Source of the DNA: Trichobilharzia regenti | Lineage: Eukaryota > Platyhelminthes > Trematoda > Strigeidida > Schistosomatidae | NCBI GenBank assembly: GCA_944472135.2 | Contig: OX235263.1 | Span: forward strand, 36,199,379-36,263,378 | Length of the DNA stretch: 64,000 nucleotides | Direction: 5' to 3' | Part shown: piece after piece, positions 44,757-54,904 of the stretch | Position numbering within the stretch: the stretch's first letter is position 1 | How the letters are laid out: every line of letters starts with the position of its first letter | The notes under the pieces: generated by a model | Seen by the model: only the letters and a program-made list of their open reading frames with translations | Databases searched by the model: none | Told to the model about the DNA's origin: nothing | Translations under genes and position numbers: made by a program

Positions 44757-45842
44757 TCACAAGGAGTGGATGCATCTGCGCCACTGAGAACGATTTTGAG
44801 CCATGTCACCAATTGTTTCCAACCATTGATTTTTACCGTCCCGAGGACCCCAGCCTGGAAGTCTACACCTTCCTACGTGGCTTAGACTAACTGTTGTGGA
44901 TTTCATTGACTGGTGCCAAGTTTTTGTTTGACCGCCGCTAGCTTTTTTCCAGCCTGACCCTATATCCGCTAACATTGCTCGTCGAGGGAGGCGATGGCTT
45001 GGCATACGTAACACATGTCCTAACCATCTCAGTCTTTGTAACTTCACGACTTCGTCAATTGATTTCCCCTGTTTACCTAGAACTCTACGCCTAACCTCAA
45101 TGTTGCTCACCTTATTATGCCACTTCACACGGGAATTAGAGCGCAGGCACTTATGATCAAAGACAGCTAGTCTTTTCATGTCTTCCACTCTCAGTGGCCA
45201 GGTCTCACAGCGCCATAAAGGAGGACGGAGCGGACTGATGAGCAATACACCCGCCCTTTGGTCGATAGTCGAACATCTCGTCTACGCCAGAGTCGGCGTA
45301 AACTGGCAAATGCGAAACGAGCCCCCTGTATTCGTGCTGAGATTTCGTCAGAGATCAACCCGTTGGCACTGGCTGATGGTACTTCCCAAATAAGTGAAGC
45401 GGTCAACGTGCTCTACCACTTCACTTCCTATTTTTAAACTAGGCGTCGATGTAGTCCAGTCCTGTAACATCATCTTGCATTTGGCGGGAGCGAATCGCAT
45501 GCCAAACATTCGTAGATTGCAGCTCAAGGTGTTCAGAAGACTCTGCATTTCGTCAGCGTCCTCGCCTAGAAGGACTATATCGTCTGCATATTCCAAGTCA
45601 ACGAGATTATTCCCAGGTAGCAAGTCAATCCCTGAATCGCTGAAGTGACTTAGGGTTAAGTCCATTAATACATCTATGATGAAGTTGAATAGAAAATGGG
45701 ATAATGGGCATCCTTGACGGACACCACTAGTCGTCACCAGTTCAGATGACAGCTCGCCGTAAGCCCTCACCTGGCTGTATGAGTACGAGTAGAGTGCCTT
45801 AATCAGTGCAATATATTTTCTCGGAATTCCCTTTACAGCCAA
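44757..45842 (-). pseudogene. RTE reverse transcriptase C-terminal part, one frame break
   Basis: 45842-45348 reads VKGIPRKYIALIKAL, GVRQGCPLSHFLFNF and LEYADDIVLLGEDADEMQ to YLGSTIS. A small lesion near 45370 then shifts the frame. The rest (RRRDVRLSTKGRVYCSSV, CETWPLRVEDMKRL and the DMAQNRSQWRRCIHSL end) is spread over two further frames. It is closely similar to the copy at 10.9 kb, so both are young. Confidence 0.88.
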
Positions 45843-45847
45843 GCATC

Positions 45848-46426
45848 CCGACCGAAAGCTGCTACCTTGACGTGGTGGTCGGGCTTGAACACCGCAATGA
45901 CCTAATCAAGCTATGCTGGCTGAGACTTATGTCTCTTGAGGTCCTACCATGCCAGGCAGGTTGTTTGGATAGTGGTTAAACAAAAAGCAGCTACCCAATC
46001 CAACATCATGATCAATACAAAATCACAAAATTTCAGGCCGGATCGGCCGTGGCCCGGATTAACAACGACCGCGCTTCCTGCTGCCGTGTCACAGGGCAGG
46101 AGTGATAAGTATGCTACTGAGGCACACCAACCAAAAGAGAACGAACAAAAACAGACCGCGTGTGACCGGCCACAAGCAGTTGTTCCCTGGGCTCTGCGTT
46201 CACGCAACCAACTTCCACGGTGTGGGCAGCCGGGAAGTAACAATCGCCCTCACAATCCGAAACGCACGCGAAACCTCTCTATTACTCACTCATCTTTGTT
46301 TTCATCTTCATCTCTATCATCTTGCCTTCCTTCCACTGATGCAACTCCTCGACTTGATAGCTCTCCACTTCCTCTCCACTCCGCATCCACTAAGAACGAT
46401 GGAAGCCAAAAAAAACCACCCCCGAC
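45848..46426 (+). pseudogene. RTE 5' leader and ORF1-like region, inverted
   Basis: Contains the leader phrase CTACCTTGACGTGGTGGTCG typical of RTE-type elements. A frame (45936 onward) rich in Pro, Ser, Arg and Asn reads GQPGSNNRPHNPKRTR and a serine run. I take it as the element's weakly conserved N-terminal ORF region. The reading past 46426 enters flanking DNA and should be ignored. Confidence 0.65.
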
Positions 46427-46437
46427 AGGTAGAACAA

Positions 46438-46925
46438 TGGAAACCATTGGCAGCTTGAATTTCCTCAGGTAGTTGGTCTTATGTGATTTCGCAGGAATAA
46501 TGTAAACATTTCAAATGTTACGTTTGACTACTTTAAAGGTGTATCATCGGGTATTTTTGTGCAGCCAGAATATATGCTGTTCCGTTTCCTCTACTATGAG
46601 CGGTTACTTTATTCTTCCCATGTTTTTAAATGTGAGAAACCGAACTGTTGCACTTCTGTATTGATAAATCAATTTAGTCTTGTGTTCACTGTTTAAAGAC
46701 GTACAATAAAGTACAATCTCGACTACTCACTTTCTCATACTTCATAATATTACACGAAGCTGAGACACAAGTAGACAGTATGATGCAAAAAGGCGTATAA
46801 AATAGGGATGTAATCATAAATTAGAGAAAATACATTCAGAATTTTGAAAACGACAAATGCTGAATATAAATTTGCACAGATTTCGTTGATTCTGACTATT
46901 TCCTAACACTCATGTACACATTGAT
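46438..46925. other. no recognised feature
   Basis: Flanking DNA of the RTE insertion. AATAAAG occurs near 46707 but no gene was found. Confidence 0.4.
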
Positions 46926-46929
46926 TTGA

Positions 46930-47400
46930 TGATATTAGATGGTTGGAGGCAATCGGCCACAGGAAGCCTTGGACCTAGGTGTCGTGCTAGTTGGCACTCA
47001 CAAGTCATCAAAGCGTATCTGCAACCTGGAAGGAACTCTATCCCTTCTGAGATTCTAACCCGCGTCACGCAGTAAATACTGCAGTCAGAGACGTTACTAC
47101 TGAGCTATTCGAGCTGGCTTGCGATTGACCTCCTGTAGGACTGTAGTGGATACTTTGATTGGACACTATCCGATGACTAATGCTGACGAGTGACAACTAG
47201 CACGAAAACTAGGTCCAAGGCTTCTGTGCCTGATTGCCTCCAACCATCTAATATCCTCAAATCAATGTGCATCGTGATGGCGAGCTACCTAGTGACATGG
47301 TGGCCACATTGCAAACCTGACTGATAGAATTCAGTCTGTACCAAAGAAAGGACTAGACACGTCACAATAGTTACTAGTGTCCCATCAAAGTATTTATCTA
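46930..47400. mobile_element. family-C tRNA SINE inverted pair with two hammerheads
   Basis: A minus-strand copy (hammerhead 46970-47010, then B and A boxes to about 47125) faces a plus-strand hammerhead (about 47178-47220). The outer blocks TTAGATGGTTGGAGGCAATC and GATTGCCTCCAACCATCTAA are perfect inverses. In the plus hammerhead CTGACGA and GAAA are intact, but stems II and III each have a mismatch. The minus one has an expanded, broken core. The family tail continues to 47400. Confidence 0.8.
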
Positions 47401-48130
47401 CACAGTCAGTAAATTCATGCATTACTGAACTAGTTATATGTATCAGAATCTCCTGACTTAACTTGTTTACATTGATGCTTAAAACAGAATTTGACAGATT
47501 GCCGATTGATTTATGAAGACTAAAGGTCTTCACTTCCTATTTTTATGTTTCACTATGATCACTCTAACAGACTGCATACACCTGTGGAGTCTGGAGCAAT
47601 ATAACTGTACAAGTTTTTCTCAGATGTTAAAAATGGGAACATCGTACGTAACTTTTGTCTAAAATGATTCGTTGTAAAATTAACATAACTTTGAAGGACA
47701 ATCTAAATACAGTGTGCTGCTTTTCACTTCGTCTTCCCACTGGTCCATACTGTCTACTTGCTTCACTACTAACCATGTTATATTCTTTGGATTTTGCAGG
47801 AACCTCTCATCTTCATCCGAAATCTATTCTACAACTGGTGCACAGCTTCTACCAGTAGACACGACTCCAGCAGTGACCCCTCCCGTGGATTACATTATTA
47901 ATTCGTAGCAGCAGACTTTAACTGCATCACCAAGTAACCTCTAATTTATACAACTCGTTACCTTTTTTTATAATATACTGTTACGACATTATTTCATGGA
48001 TTTAGATTTTTATTCAAATATTTGTTCCATTACCATGCTCGCTATTAATCCCCCTACACACCCTTGACTGTACTAATCGATAAAACGATTGGGAAATTAC
48101 ACAGCTCATTAAAACGGTCATATTTTCTTT
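47401..48130. other. downstream flank of the plastin gene
   Basis: No coding frame recognised; probably intergenic or the 3' end of the minus-strand gene. Confidence 0.4.
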
Positions 48131-48135
48131 CACCT

Positions 48136-48148
48136 CTTTTATTTTAAA
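48136..48148 (-). terminator. candidate polyadenylation signal of the plastin gene
   Basis: The minus strand reads AATAAA (plus TTTATT) about 150 bp after the stop codon at 48290. Position and orientation fit a 3' end signal. Confidence 0.5.
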
Positions 48149-48289
48149 ATAAAGTTACTAAATCAACAATTTCTTATAGGGTACTTCTTTAGAAGAAGTA
48201 AACAAACCACCTGTTTCGAAATATTGAAACATTGGATTGGTTGTTTTTTTACCCGCTTTTTTCAAACTTGCATCATACACATACATAGT

Positions 48290-49801
48290 CTATTTTCTTG
48301 GTGCGAACCAACGTAATGTAGCAAATGCCAAAGATACATAAGCCCCACTACATGCAGCGAATTGTTCTGGTCTAGTAAATACTGGATAACCAGCTTTATG
48401 CGCTACAGATATCGCATAGGCTGCATTATTCACTTTATTCGATGTTAAATATCGATCATCAACAAGACCATTAGTTAGGCTATTCAATACAACAGCGAAT
48501 AAATTCTTATCTATAATTGCTGAATCATTAAAACTTCTTAATTCAGTTTTATGACCAGCACGATTCAACTGATCATTTGTCCACTTCAATAAATCAACTT
48601 CATTAAAATGATTACTAGTTAAATAGGCACGCATTATTTCTAGAAGAAGATTTAAACAACACGCTTCATCAGTTTTTGATAACTTTTCTGCATCAATATG
48701 TGCAATTGGTAATGGATAGCCAAGAATCAGACGTATTATATTTGTATTATTCTGTATAAACTGTATAATTTTTCTATTTGGATCAAATTCTGTAATAAAT
48801 TTCATGCCCAATGTTGAATTTGGTCGTAACACTTCAAATAGATGACGTGACATTAAACCATCTCTCAGATTAACACAAACATGTGTTGAAAATGGTTGTA
48901 TAGCACATGAATTAACAAAATTACGACATACTAACTCTGGTAATGTTTCATAGGATACTGGTTCATTATTACGACGTGGATTTTTCAACTGACCAGGATA
49001 ATTTAAAAATAAATAAGCAATAGTAGCTAAGTGTAGACGTCCTCTTGCTTCACGAAAATTAAATGCATCCGTAAAATCTGTTTGACACAAAAACATATCA
49101 GCTTCCATTTCACGTAGATTTTGTAGAACACCTTTAGCCCGTGTAATTAAATTATTTTCACCCAATAGAATTTGTTCACTTGGTAGTAAACGTCCTTGAA
49201 TTGTGATTGGTGCAATAGCAGGTAGCAAATGCGCATAGATAACTCCATCTGATAACTCGGTTTCAATATCATTTAATTGTTTGTCAACATTAATATATTT
49301 TAAATGATAATTTACATAACGCATTAATAATTTCTCTGGTGATAAACACTTCAAATCATTCACATCTTCATTAGGCAATTTAAGATTACATAATTCAGGA
49401 TGTTCATAAATATTAATTTTACGAAAGAAACCACATTTAATAATTTGCCATATAACTTCTAAGATAATACACCGTGATAATTTACTATTATCAGTTAAAT
49501 CAGAGACAGTGAAATCGCCAACCGGACAACCATTACACTGAGCTGATGTTAAGGCTAAGAGAACATTCTCTGTCATTTGACTTGGATAAAATATTATAGA
49601 ATTTTTATGCATAGCATTTTCATTAATAGCATTTTCAAATAAAGAGTTAATAAGCTTAATGAGGAGAATACCATATTTTGTTGTTTTGTACAAATCTTCA
49701 TTGAATGGATCCAATGGTAAATATGGTCGACAATCCACATCATGTTGAAGCTGTTTATTAATAAAACGACAATAGGCCATTTTTTCACCTGATTCATAAA
49801 T
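48290..49801 (-). CDS. plastin/fimbrin-like actin-bundling protein, four-CH-domain exon
   Basis: Plastin cross-links actin filaments in the cytoplasm with two tandem calponin-homology pairs. All four CH domains are readable: CH1 about 1-130 (CRFINKQLQHDVDCR to LEVIWQIIKCGFF), CH2 about 145-260 (SPEKLLMRYVNYHLK, YAHLLPAIAP), CH3 about 275-380 (LVCRNFVNSCAIQPF, NLRDGLMSRHLFEVL) and CH4 to the end (LLKWTNDQLNRAG, NNAAYAISVAHKAG). The length, about 500 residues, equals the family minus its N-terminal EF hands. The frame extends before the first Met (49780) as IYESGEKMAYC, matching the plastin EEEK block. A pyrimidine tract at 49809-49834 precedes candidate acceptors at 49802 and 49789, so this looks like the last exon. 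Sequence is quite divergent from animal plastins. EF-hand exons were not found. Confidence 0.88.
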   Translation of the reverse strand: MYESGEKMAYCRFINKQLQHDVDCRPYLPLDPFNEDLYKTTKYGILLIKLINSLFENAINENAMHKNSIIFYPSQMTENVLLALTSAQCNGCPVGDFTVSDLTDNSKLSRCIILEVIWQIIKCGFFRKINIYEHPELCNLKLPNEDVNDLKCLSPEKLLMRYVNYHLKYINVDKQLNDIETELSDGVIYAHLLPAIAPITIQGRLLPSEQILLGENNLITRAKGVLQNLREMEADMFLCQTDFTDAFNFREARGRLHLATIAYLFLNYPGQLKNPRRNNEPVSYETLPELVCRNFVNSCAIQPFSTHVCVNLRDGLMSRHLFEVLRPNSTLGMKFITEFDPNRKIIQFIQNNTNIIRLILGYPLPIAHIDAEKLSKTDEACCLNLLLEIMRAYLTSNHFNEVDLLKWTNDQLNRAGHKTELRSFNDSAIIDKNLFAVVLNSLTNGLVDDRYLTSNKVNNAAYAISVAHKAGYPVFTRPEQFAACSGAYVSLAFATLRWFAPRK

Positions 49802-49834
49802 CTTTCCATTTTTAAAAAAGAAAAGAAAAAAGTC
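49802..49834 (-). promoter_or_regulatory. candidate 3' splice acceptor of the plastin exon
   Basis: On the minus strand a T-rich tract (CTTTTTTCTTTTCTTTTTT) is followed by AAAATGGAAAG. A second AG lies 13 bp downstream. A branch-like TTAAC lies about 45 bp upstream of the first AG. Confidence 0.5.
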
Positions 49835-49854
49835 AAAGAGATACAGTTAATGAA

Positions 49855-50167
49855 TGTGCGACGACAGTAGACAAGGGACAGGCAAAAGATCGTTTATTCA
49901 GAAAATCAACCTTCCTCGCGGGGAAGCAATCTCCTCTGATTGGTTGTTTTCTTGCTGAAGGTTATTCTGTACTGCTAGTGATCGTTTCTTAGAAAGTTAA
50001 GCCATATATCTGCGAATCCTATTTGTACACGTTAAGTCCCCTGTGATTGGCTGGTGATTTTCTCAAGGCTAAGCTTCGTTATTGTTTTCTCATAACCATG
50101 ATTCGGGACGTGAACGTTGACGTAAATTATTGTCTACAATTTTGGCTTGCATATAGCTGTCACCACA
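49855..50167 (-). mobile_element. solo LTR upstream of the plastin exon
   Basis: 313 bp. On the minus strand it starts TGTGGTGACAGC and ends GTCGCACA, with AATAAA near 49895. It is flanked by AATGAA at 49849-49854 and 50168-50173. Ends and several blocks (TTTACGTCAA, CCCTTGTCT) match the LTRs of the miniature element at 52717-53460, so it is the same family. It lies about 20 bp before the plastin pyrimidine tract, in the same orientation as that gene. Confidence 0.8.
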
Positions 50168-50309
50168 AATGAATGAAATGTGTTTTGAGCGTAAACACTT
50201 CCTACCGAAAGCACAGTAATTCAAAATGCCACACTTCACAAAATACACATTAGTATAAAGAAAACACAATGCTAAGAAACGGGTATTTACCTCAGAAAGA
50301 ATAATTTCG

Positions 50310-50600
50310 TCGAATAAGTGAATGGATCACAAGAAGTGAATAAATCTGTGACATTGAGCCATACGATTTTGAGCCATATCGACGACAGTCTCCAGTCATT
50401 AACTATTAGCAACCTAAAGACCCAAATCAGGTAGTGTACATGATTCAAAACATTACTGGACGAGAAAGGAAGTGATTCAGTGTGCACATCAAGTGTCTTA
50501 ACCATCTTAATCGATGTAGCTTCACAACACCATCGATTTTTTTTACCCTGCTTACCTATTCCTCTAAGCTAGAAGTCAGAAATCAGGAATTATCTTACTC
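50310..50600 (-). pseudogene. degenerate RTE (SR2-like) 3' fragment
   Basis: Plus strand contains GATTTTGAGCCATATCGACG and CTTAACCATCTTAATCGATG, inverse RTE blocks. No frame remains. Confidence 0.55.
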
Positions 50601-50899
50601 TAACTCTAATAGCTTAAGAAAAACCCTAGATTGTATCACTTACTAAGTAGGTTGGGAGTGAAATTTCATGAAGATTTATCACGAAGGATGAAGTAGTTAT
50701 CTATTGCCTTTTATGCTTTCGACATTTCCCTTGAGAATGTCCATTCGTGATAAAATTTACCTTACGTGTTATTTCAGAAATAGTGACCCTCATTGATTTG
50801 TTTCTCAACGTTATAGCTGATTTAAAGAATCGTAAACTTGAAAGACTAGTGAGATACACTTACCTGAGGAGCTTTCAAATTTAGATAACTTGCCAAAAG

Positions 50900-51230
50900 A
50901 ATTATTCTTCATTACAGCTGTGGGACATGCTCATTGAAAGGGGTGGACATGAAGATACTAGCAGTCCCTGACTATGGGTAGTTGTGTTCAATCTTTTGTG
51001 TTAGGCATCATCATATAATAAGTAATAGTCACACTAGACCTATGATACTAAATAGGTCAGTCGAAGAGATAACTGGAACACGTGTTACAAATGTCGAGAT
51101 TCTGCCTTCCTCGTTAAACAGTGTTGGCGGAAATAGGATTGGTTTGGAAGAGTTAAGAGTGGTCCATGAAATATTTCACGTTTTTTGGTGATATGGTCTT
51201 GATGCATTCACTCATTTTGATTTTACAGAT
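50900..51230 (+). pseudogene. degenerate RTE (SR2-like) fragment
   Basis: Blocks such as ACAGCTGTGGGACATGCTCA and GTGTTGGCGGAAATAGGATT follow the RTE order (LYGCETW region, then LADIGSG region) with large losses. Confidence 0.5.
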
Positions 51231-51439
51231 CCATCATATTTTCATTTTCCTCTTGTAACTATTTTTCTCCTCCATATTTCTGTTTATTGTAGCTTCTCTG
51301 CATTACTTTCCTTCTTGCATTTGTCATTCAACACAGCTTCACAACTACACTGTAACGTTTAGACTTCAGTACTAATATGATTATTGCCCAGAGTTCTAAG
51401 TGGCAAAATGAGGGGTTCTGCAGTAGTCTCTGCTTCACT

Positions 51440-51790
51440 TGATATCCTGCATTTATTTTCGTAGCTGGCTCCACGATATACCAAAAGCTTTTACTCCCTC
51501 TTCCATAGATGATTTCCTCTACGTTAGCCTCGACTCATACCCAACTCGTCGTTTACCTATCGGGTTCATTCCACTTCCATTTACTTCTGTATATGTCTTG
51601 GGTGACAGGTTCCTTGTTAGTTCGATGACAGAGGTGTTTGTCGCTAATCCTTTCTGGTCAACCATCTTATCTTTAGTATCAAGGCTGCTGTTACTAAAAG
51701 TTTACAGGATCCTGATGGAATGCTTTTCATGATGAGCCAAGTCTCTAAACCTTATAGAAACACTAACTTATATCTATGTGTTGAAAATCC
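51440..51790 (-). pseudogene. degenerate RTE-like element 2 fragment
   Basis: Resembles the inverse of the C-terminal region at 42.7-43.1 kb (TCGACTCATACCCAACTCGT, AATCCTTTCTGGTCAACCAT). No frame survives. Confidence 0.5.
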
Positions 51791-51799
51791 GTTCCTGTG

Positions 51800-52716
51800 A
51801 CCTATGCTAAGTACATCAGATTCCACATTGATTACACAGTAATAAAGGTGCGTCTTCCTTTACCACCAATAGTTCTTCTAACCCTAATAATAAACCTAAT
51901 TTTTCCTGAACTTAACCCTAACGTGAAAATATCCCTAAAATAACTGTAATCTAACTCGAACCAACTCTAATGTTGCCCTTATCAGGTTAACCTAACCCTA
52001 ACTTGTCCTTGGCTTAAAGCGTAACTTAATCTTTCTCAAACCTAAGCTGAAACCTGCCAGATATCCCATTTAATACCACAGCACTTTGATAAGCACATCT
52101 TATTGATACTGACAACAGTATTTGCCAGGTTTCACTAAATTGCCTACTAGGCGTTTCAAGGTCATTAGTGCGGTCGCACTGCATCGGTAGTTGATAGTGC
52201 TTAAAGTTCAACTTGGCCCCATACTGTTTGCTTACTACTGAGATCCTTACACACATTGGTTAACTTTTTAATCATACTTGAAGGCGGTGTTTCAATACAC
52301 CTGGCACATGTCTTAGTTATCTTATCAATTAATTTGCCTTCATTAACTATAAACAGATAAGTCACATGATAAGCTGAAAAACTTATTAAGCAACAAAAGA
52401 ACCAATCGGATATTATGATACATTTTAATCATCATCAATTCAAGCTGCCTCTCTCTCTCTCTCTCTCCCTAATCAATCACGCTTACTCTACACTCTGAAA
52501 TCAGTGTAGAAATTGGCTGCACTTAGTATAAACTAAAAGATCCGGATGTTCAACGCTAGTGTCCATCAAGTCGCTACTTCTATAGAATTCACAGACTTCG
52601 TGTGTGTGTGTATTTGTCATAGAAGCGTTTCCGATAGACTAATAGAGACTTCCATCAACAGCTGCCTTCACTCTGTCGATGGCTGGCTGAAAATGATAAG
52701 CAACAGGAAACTCTAA
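51800..52716. other. no gene; (TC)n at about 52450-52468
   Basis: Includes AACCCTAA-like repeats near 51890-52020 (CTAACCCTAA and similar). They are too degenerate and interspersed to be a telomere. A TC microsatellite follows. Confidence 0.4.
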
Positions 52717-53460
52717 TGTAACAACAGAAAACAAGGGCCAGGCAACAGATCATCTATATACTAACTGTATCCGCCTACACAAAGTCTTTGTTCTTATTTT
52801 TAACACGACGAATATTTGGGACATAAACATTGACGTAAATTACTATCCACCAAGTTTGACTAACAGCCAGCTCTCACCACACTCGTCCCCCTGTCAAATA
52901 CTTGCGACTGAAGTTGGTTCGATCTTCTTGATTCTAGGCGCTTTGCTAGTTTGTGTTGCTGTCTAGAATCTCGGCACCGCTGATGTTCACCTGTTTCTCT
53001 TTGTTTACCATAGCGATTGTGTCTGCGTAACCCATCTCAACGTGACCACATGTGGTACTTCCACTTTGGAAACTGTTTGCCTGACCCTGTCGCATATTCG
53101 TCAGTATTTCACCTCACACTTTCATATGCTGCTTTCGCCCAACTTCCAGCAGCGTCCCAAGTAGCAGCCTCATGGCTGACAGATCTTGAACGCCACTCAA
53201 CTGCGCAGAAGCCTCGAAGTCCTGTCTGAAGATCCCTGTGTCTTCATCAAAAACTGCAGGCAGAGGCTTTCCATTTGTCGGTAGGCAGCGACACCAAATG
53301 TAACAACAGAAGACAAGGGCCAGGCAACAGATCATCTATATACTAACTGTATCCGCCTACACAGTCTTTTTTCTTATTTTTCGCACGACGAATATTTGGG
53401 ACATAAACATTGACGTAAATTACTGTCCACAAATTTTGCTAGCAGCCTGCTCTCACCACA
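52717..53460 (-). mobile_element. miniature LTR retrotransposon (TRIM-like)
   Basis: Two direct repeats, 53299-53460 (162 bp) and 52717-52881 (165 bp), start TGTGGTGAGAG and end GTTGTTACA on the minus strand. The 417-bp interior begins TTTGGTGTCGCTGCC, with TGG two bases after the LTR as in a primer-binding site. It ends in the purine-rich CAGGGGGACGAG directly before the other LTR. Too short for pol, so it depends on a helper. I see no exact target duplication. A short minus-strand ORF inside has no recognised domain. Confidence 0.78.
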
Positions 53461-53479
53461 ATAGAACTAACCAAAAACC

Positions 53480-53757
53480 TATCCCCCAAAAATATGCAGA
53501 ATAAAATGGAGATAGATTTAAAGTATGCTGAGGAGACCATTGATAAGTGTCGCACACCAACCAAGCTGAAACCCGAATAGTAGACGAGTTGGGCGTGGGT
53601 CTGAGGATGACATGGTGAAGATCATGTGAAGAGGAAATAAAAGCTTATTGTCGCTCGTGGAGCTAGCTAAAAATATAAAATGAGAATCGACGTTCTGTTA
53701 AAGCCTTATGTTTCCCCGAAATCCAATGGAATAATGACAATAATAAAGTATTCTGAG
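53480..53757 (+). pseudogene. degenerate RTE-like element 2, 3' end
   Basis: Ends TCCAATGGAATAATGACAAT, then AATAAAG, equivalent to the 38.5-kb copy end. The body is heavily mutated. Confidence 0.6.
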
Positions 53758-53770
53758 TAGTATAAACTGG

Positions 53771-54270
53771 NNNNNNNNNNNNNNNNNNNNNNNNNNNNNN
53801 NNNNNNNNNNNNNNNNNNNNNNNNNNNNNNNNNNNNNNNNNNNNNNNNNNNNNNNNNNNNNNNNNNNNNNNNNNNNNNNNNNNNNNNNNNNNNNNNNNNN
53901 NNNNNNNNNNNNNNNNNNNNNNNNNNNNNNNNNNNNNNNNNNNNNNNNNNNNNNNNNNNNNNNNNNNNNNNNNNNNNNNNNNNNNNNNNNNNNNNNNNNN
54001 NNNNNNNNNNNNNNNNNNNNNNNNNNNNNNNNNNNNNNNNNNNNNNNNNNNNNNNNNNNNNNNNNNNNNNNNNNNNNNNNNNNNNNNNNNNNNNNNNNNN
54101 NNNNNNNNNNNNNNNNNNNNNNNNNNNNNNNNNNNNNNNNNNNNNNNNNNNNNNNNNNNNNNNNNNNNNNNNNNNNNNNNNNNNNNNNNNNNNNNNNNNN
54201 NNNNNNNNNNNNNNNNNNNNNNNNNNNNNNNNNNNNNNNNNNNNNNNNNNNNNNNNNNNNNNNNNNNNNN
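53771..54270. other. assembly gap, 500 N
   Basis: The round number suggests a placeholder of unknown true length. Any ORF spanning it is artificial. Confidence 0.99.
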
Positions 54271-54900
54271 CGCATCCTATATACCTCCATATGCGAAAGA
54301 CAGAGGTTGGATTTCTCCCCGAAAGAATTGTTTTAAGTTCAGGAAATACCAAGACTTCATAGCAAAATCTACATTTCAAAGATACCAGGAGATTAAATTC
54401 CCCTGACTTATGGTGTGCTAAATTCGTCCGCGCACAAACATGAACTAAGCGCACCTGATATTTTTTACTACGAAAAACTCGTCTACACGAGTCAATGGGA
54501 AATTTATGAGAAAGTCGCCTCGCGTATGCCATCCAGAACCGTAGAATACCAATCAGATCTGTATTTTGGGGATGTGACAATGACAGTAAAATTTCGGGCC
54601 ACTTTAGAACCATGGGGTATGTACATGTCCATACTTTGGCCATCATTTGCAATTCAGAGAAAAGAAATGGTTCAAACAGTCGACAACTTTTGGCGGGGCA
54701 ATTTTACCAAGACTATGACACTGCATTACCTCCAATTAAAATGAATCTTAGGGATGCGAAGTTATTCGCATGAAAATATTAGAATTATACGGCGATTTAA
54801 TAAAACAGATGAAGTCGTTGATTTACTAGACACTAGTAACTTTAAATATATTCCAAAACTACCAACACGATTTCATGCAACATATTCAGATAAATAAGCC
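54271..54900 (+). pseudogene. unidentified coding-like segment
   Basis: The plus strand has a 109-codon frame (54415-54744: FYYEKLVYTSQWEIYEKVAS, LEPWGMYMSILWPSFAIQRK). After a stop and frame change it is followed by RRFNKTDEVVDLLDTSNFKY and IPKLPTRFHATYSDK, then stops. A second frame just before 54415 reads YIPPYAKDRGWISPRKN. Composition is protein-like, but I do not recognise the family. It may be a decayed gene or an exon cut by the gap. Confidence 0.35.
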
Positions 54901-54904
54901 CAAT

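Larger units (their letters stand above)
44566..46426 (-). mobile_element. RTE (SR2-like) insertion with 5' inversion (twin priming)
   Basis: 44566-45847 is a minus-strand 3' part of the element with CAGA tail, 3' untranslated part and RT. 45848-46426 is the element's 5' part in plus orientation, starting near its leader GCTACCTTGACGTGGTGG. The element's extreme 5' end meets the truncation point at the junction, which is the topology expected of twin priming. An 11-bp duplication bounds the whole. Confidence 0.9.

Noticed and set aside
45936..46472. 178-codon ORF as an independent gene
   Set aside because: It lies in the inverted 5' part of an RTE copy and runs past its border.
51890..52020. 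CTAACCCTAA-like repeats as an internal telomere
   Set aside because: Units are irregular and interspersed; no regular telomeric array is seen.
53663..54652. 329-codon minus-strand ORF
   Set aside because: Half of it is the 500-N gap; the rest is antisense to the unidentified plus-strand segment.
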